Translations under genes and position numbers: made by a program
Source: Betaproteobacteria bacterium
GTDB lineage: Bacteria; Pseudomonadota; Gammaproteobacteria; Burkholderiales; SG8-39
DNA length: 57,066 nucleotides
Reading direction: 5' to 3'
Assembly: GCA_009693235.1 (NCBI GenBank)
Contig: SHXR01000022.1
Span: 1 to 57,066, forward strand
Part shown: positions 56,924-57,066 of the stretch, piece by piece
How the letters are laid out: each line of letters begins with the position of its first letter
Numbering within the stretch: the first letter of the stretch is position 1
The notes under the pieces: generated by a model
Seen by the model: the letters and a program-made list of their open reading frames with translations, nothing else
What the model was told of the DNA's origin: nothing
Database searches by the model: none

Positions 56924-57066
56924 GGAAACACTGATTAAGTTCCCAATGCAGTCGACCATACGCGATGCCCATGCGTTAGTTGCGAGATGGATGACTGCGC
57001 TGGAAGAGATCGACGATGAAGCAAATGACCCTGGCGGCGGCGAAGGGATTCGAAGTGCACGGGCGC
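56924..57066 (+). mobile_element. IS5-family insertion sequence, left end, running off the window
   Basis: The element begins GGAAACACTGATTAAGTTCC right after CTAA (56920-56923), matching the Y-T-A-R target that IS5-family elements duplicate. The following about 90 bases are a short untranslated lead. A transposase start lies at 57016. The right end and the second target copy lie outside the window. Confidence 0.65.
57016..57066 (+). CDS. IS5-family transposase, N-terminal part only
   Basis: ATG 57016 gives MKQMTLAAAKGFEVHGR, which is how many IS5-group transposases open (M-K-Q-M-T/S-L-A-x-x-G-F-E). Only 17 codons are present, so the DDE domain cannot be seen. It is cut by the end of the window. 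Confidence 0.6.
   Translation, partial: MKQMTLAAAKGFEVHGR

Overview
The window looks like a chromosomal segment of a betaproteobacterium of moderately high GC content. The evidence is gene order and protein type: comF-trmL-gpsA-secB-grxC-rhodanese-gpmA-envC-ctpA-thiF, slmA-nucleotidase-argB, metK-lpxL-lpxL-dapF-DUF484-xerC, an SAH riboswitch in front of ahcY, a one-cysteine DksA and the glmU-glmS pair are all arrangements familiar from that class. I cannot fix the genus. I found no rRNA, tRNA, CRISPR array or prophage.

Layout. 0-11 kb: a biotin-pathway methyltransferase, an amidase, comF/trmL, gpsA, secB, glutaredoxin and rhodanese, then the forward run gpmA-envC-ctpA-thiF ending in cell-envelope and sulfur-carrier functions. 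11-18.6 kb: slmA, a HAD nucleotidase, an M15 peptidase, argB, a small heat-shock protein with a sigma-32-like promoter, a Dph6-like/CWC fusion, the HslUV protease and a broken two-STAS protein. 18.8-23.2 kb: a reverse-strand cluster of a COG0523 GTPase, a zinc-finger-less DksA, an ABC transporter, a small Cys/His-rich exported protein and a DUF3299 protein. This resembles zinc-responsive loci. 23.2-29 kb: rlmI remnant, xerC, DUF484, dapF and two lipid A acyltransferases. 29-32.7 kb: metK, SAH riboswitch, ahcY (the S-adenosylmethionine cycle), then an orphan response regulator. 32.7-39.4 kb: gene remnants, a TfoX-like protein and a reverse cluster for hydroxy-amino-acid metabolism and transport. 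39.4-43.8 kb: a broken Lhr-type helicase. 43.9-52.9 kb: VOC protein, hydroxyacid dehydrogenase, EamA exporter, aceE, an Lrp-type regulator, glmS and glmU. 53-56.4 kb: a decaying phosphonate-type ABC transporter. 56.4-57.07 kb: a DUF4124 gene hit by an IS5-family element that runs off the window.

The most striking global feature is that about 17 frameshifts and in-frame stops fall in about a dozen dispensable genes (SH3, hsp20, STAS, DUF3299, ABC transporter, rlmI, lhr, phnD, phnE, DUF4124). About 40 kb of core genes (aceE, glmS, glmU, metK, ahcY, hslUV, ctpA, dapF and others) carry none that I can see. That pattern fits ongoing gene decay better than uniform sequencing error, although many lesions are one-base changes in short homopolymers and should be checked against reads.
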